Shown in pieces: positions 4,920 to 5,865 of a DNA stretch of 5,865 nucleotides. Source of the DNA: Gammaproteobacteria bacterium (GTDB lineage Bacteria; Pseudomonadota; Gammaproteobacteria; HK1). Positions within the stretch are counted from its first letter, which is position 1. Every line of letters begins with the position of its first letter. The notes beneath the pieces are model-generated. The model saw only the letters and a list, made by a program, of their open reading frames with translations, ran no database searches and was not told where the DNA came from. A program made the translations under genes and the position numbers. The stretch lies in NCBI GenBank assembly GCA_020444775.1, contig JAGRHX010000500.1, positions 1 to 5,865 on the forward strand. The letters run 5' to 3'.

Positions 4920-5865
4920 GTGGATGCAAACGAGCAACGTCTGACCGCGCTGTCGCACGGCGGTGGCTGAGGCTGCAAACTAGCACCGTCGGTGCTAGCC
5001 GAGCTGCTCTCCGCGCTGCCGCCGCATTATGCCGATCCCAATCTGCTGGTCGGCAACCATACCGCCGACGACGCCGCGGTCTATAAGCTGAACGATTCGC
5101 AAGCGATCGTCGCGACTACCGACTTCTTCATGCCGGTGGTCGACGATCCATACGACTTCGGCCGGATAGCGGCCGCCAATGCCCTGTCCGACGTCTACGC
5201 GATGGGCGGCAGGCCGCTGTTCGCGCTGGCCCTGGCCGGCGTGCCGCTGGCCAGGGTCTCGACCGAGACCATCGGCCGGATCTTCGCCGGCGGGGCCGCG
5301 GTCTGCGAGCAGGCCGGGGTGCCCATTGCCGGTGGACACACGATCGATCTGACCGAGCCGATCTACGGTCTGGTCGCGATCGGTGTGGTGCATCCTGAGC
5401 GGGTGCGGCGTAACGCCGATGCCCGTGCCGGTGACCGGCTGATTCTCGGTAAGCCGCTCGGCGTCGGGATCCTGAGCGCGGCCGAGAACAAGAACGAGCT
5501 GGACCGGGACGCCTACGCGCAGATGATCGCCACCGCGACGCTCCTCAACTCGGTCGGCGCCGCGCTGTCCGAGATGGAAGGCGTGCACGCGCTCACCGAC
5601 GTGACCGGGTTCGGACTGCTCGGCCATCTGCTCGAGGTGTGTCGCGGCTCGGCGCTGGGCGCCAGCGTCGAGGCCGAGGCCGTGCCGGTGCTACCGGCGG
5701 CGCGTGCCTACGCCGAGCGCGGCTACAACACCGGTGCCGCGGGCCGCAACTGGGCGAGCTACGGCGACCAGGTGGATGTCCAGGGGACGTTGAGCGAGCC
5801 CGTGCTCAATCTGCTTCGCGATCCACAGACCAGCGGTGGTCTGCTGGTGAGCTGCGCGCCGGAGG
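4920..5865 (+). CDS. selD: Selenophosphate synthetase SelD, selenocysteine-containing (3' end missing)
   Basis: SelD uses ATP, selenide and water to make selenophosphate, the Se donor for Sec-tRNA synthesis and for 2-selenouridine in tRNA; it acts in the cytoplasm. From the GTG the frame reads VDANEQRLTALSHGGG, then TGA at 4968-4970, then GCKLAPSVLAELL, and stays open to the edge (315 full codons). Read as Sec, the TGA is residue 17, the position of catalytic Cys17 in E. coli SelD (SHGAGCGCK), followed by the essential Lys20. D51 (ADDAAVY), D68 (TTDFFMP), D91 (NALSDVYAMGG) and D227 (TDVTGFGLLGH) fall on the same numbers as the Mg/ATP ligands of the E. coli enzyme, and DPQTSGGLL is near the right edge. 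The intact downstream frame with every motif argues against a pseudogene. Probably some 30 C-terminal residues are missing. The gene is divergent from vapBC; selA, selB or mnmH are not in view. Confidence 0.95.
4968..4998 (+). promoter_or_regulatory. Sec codon UGA with bacterial SECIS hairpin in selD
   Basis: The UGA (4968-4970) is followed by nine bases and a perfect hairpin: CTAGCACC (4980-4987), loop GTC (4988-4990), GGTGCTAG (4991-4998). The first loop base is G and the loop begins 17 bases after the UGA. This agrees with the bacterial SECIS model as I recall it: a small apical loop with G among its first two bases, about 16-37 bases downstream of UGA. The hairpin would recruit SelB with Sec-tRNA. 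It lies in coding sequence, encoding LAPSVLA. Confidence 0.85.

Noticed and set aside
4749..4970. 73-codon plus-strand frame ending at the TGA, as an independent small gene
   Set aside because: Its last 16 codons are the N-terminus of SelD, and the stop is the Sec codon. The upstream part runs through promoter elements and has no ribosome binding site of its own.
4968..4970. TGA as a nonsense mutation making selD a pseudogene
   Set aside because: It sits exactly at the catalytic Sec/Cys position, is followed by a SECIS-like hairpin, and nearly 300 codons downstream are intact with all motifs.
4480..4986. Longer vapB of 168 codons
   Set aside because: The extra 81 codons run through the predicted promoter and into selD. 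The ribbon-helix-helix domain starts at the GTG at 4743.
4995..5627. 210-codon minus-strand open frame
   Set aside because: It lies antisense to selD, has no recognisable domain, and its His/Arg/Gly-rich composition is typical of the shadow of a GC-rich gene.

Overview
The window comes from a GC-rich chromosome (roughly two-thirds GC by eye) of a Gram-negative bacterium. An outer-membrane-type beta-barrel protein and a signal-peptide FecR-domain protein show an outer envelope, and the selD product matches the Escherichia coli enzyme closely in length and residue numbering. A gammaproteobacterium is the best guess, but no rRNA or lineage marker is present to prove it.

Layout. (i) 1-2954, plus strand: the 3' part of a TPR plus beta-barrel outer-membrane protein resembling Slam/DUF560, then a FecR-domain protein with a signal peptide, a long Gly/Pro-rich linker and a C-terminal beta-rich domain. 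The pair looks co-transcribed and may be a secretion or surface-display unit. (ii) 3034-3987, minus strand: a cation diffusion facilitator (CDF) of the ZnT9-like branch, convergent with the FecR gene. (iii) 4085-4743, minus strand: a vapBC-type toxin-antitoxin operon, made of a ribbon-helix-helix antitoxin with a GTG start and a PIN-domain RNase toxin, joined by an ATGA overlap. (iv) 4744-4919: a compact divergent intergenic region with a vapBC promoter, a repeated GAGTCA motif, a 14-bp palindrome and an inverted repeat around a possible selD -10 box. (v) 4920 to the right edge, plus strand: selD, selenophosphate synthetase.

The main result is that selD is interrupted at codon 17 by an in-frame TGA (4968-4970) exactly where the E. 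coli enzyme has its catalytic Cys17. A perfect 8-bp hairpin with a GTC loop follows at the distance expected of a bacterial SECIS. SelD is therefore almost certainly a selenoprotein: it makes the selenophosphate needed for its own selenocysteine. A standard gene caller would truncate the gene, start it late or call it broken.

The second lead is the Slam-like barrel next to a FecR/beta-barrel protein, which may be a type XI-like secretion pair with an unusual, non-lipidated cargo. The remaining genes (CDF, vapBC) are recognisable family members with all or most key residues present.
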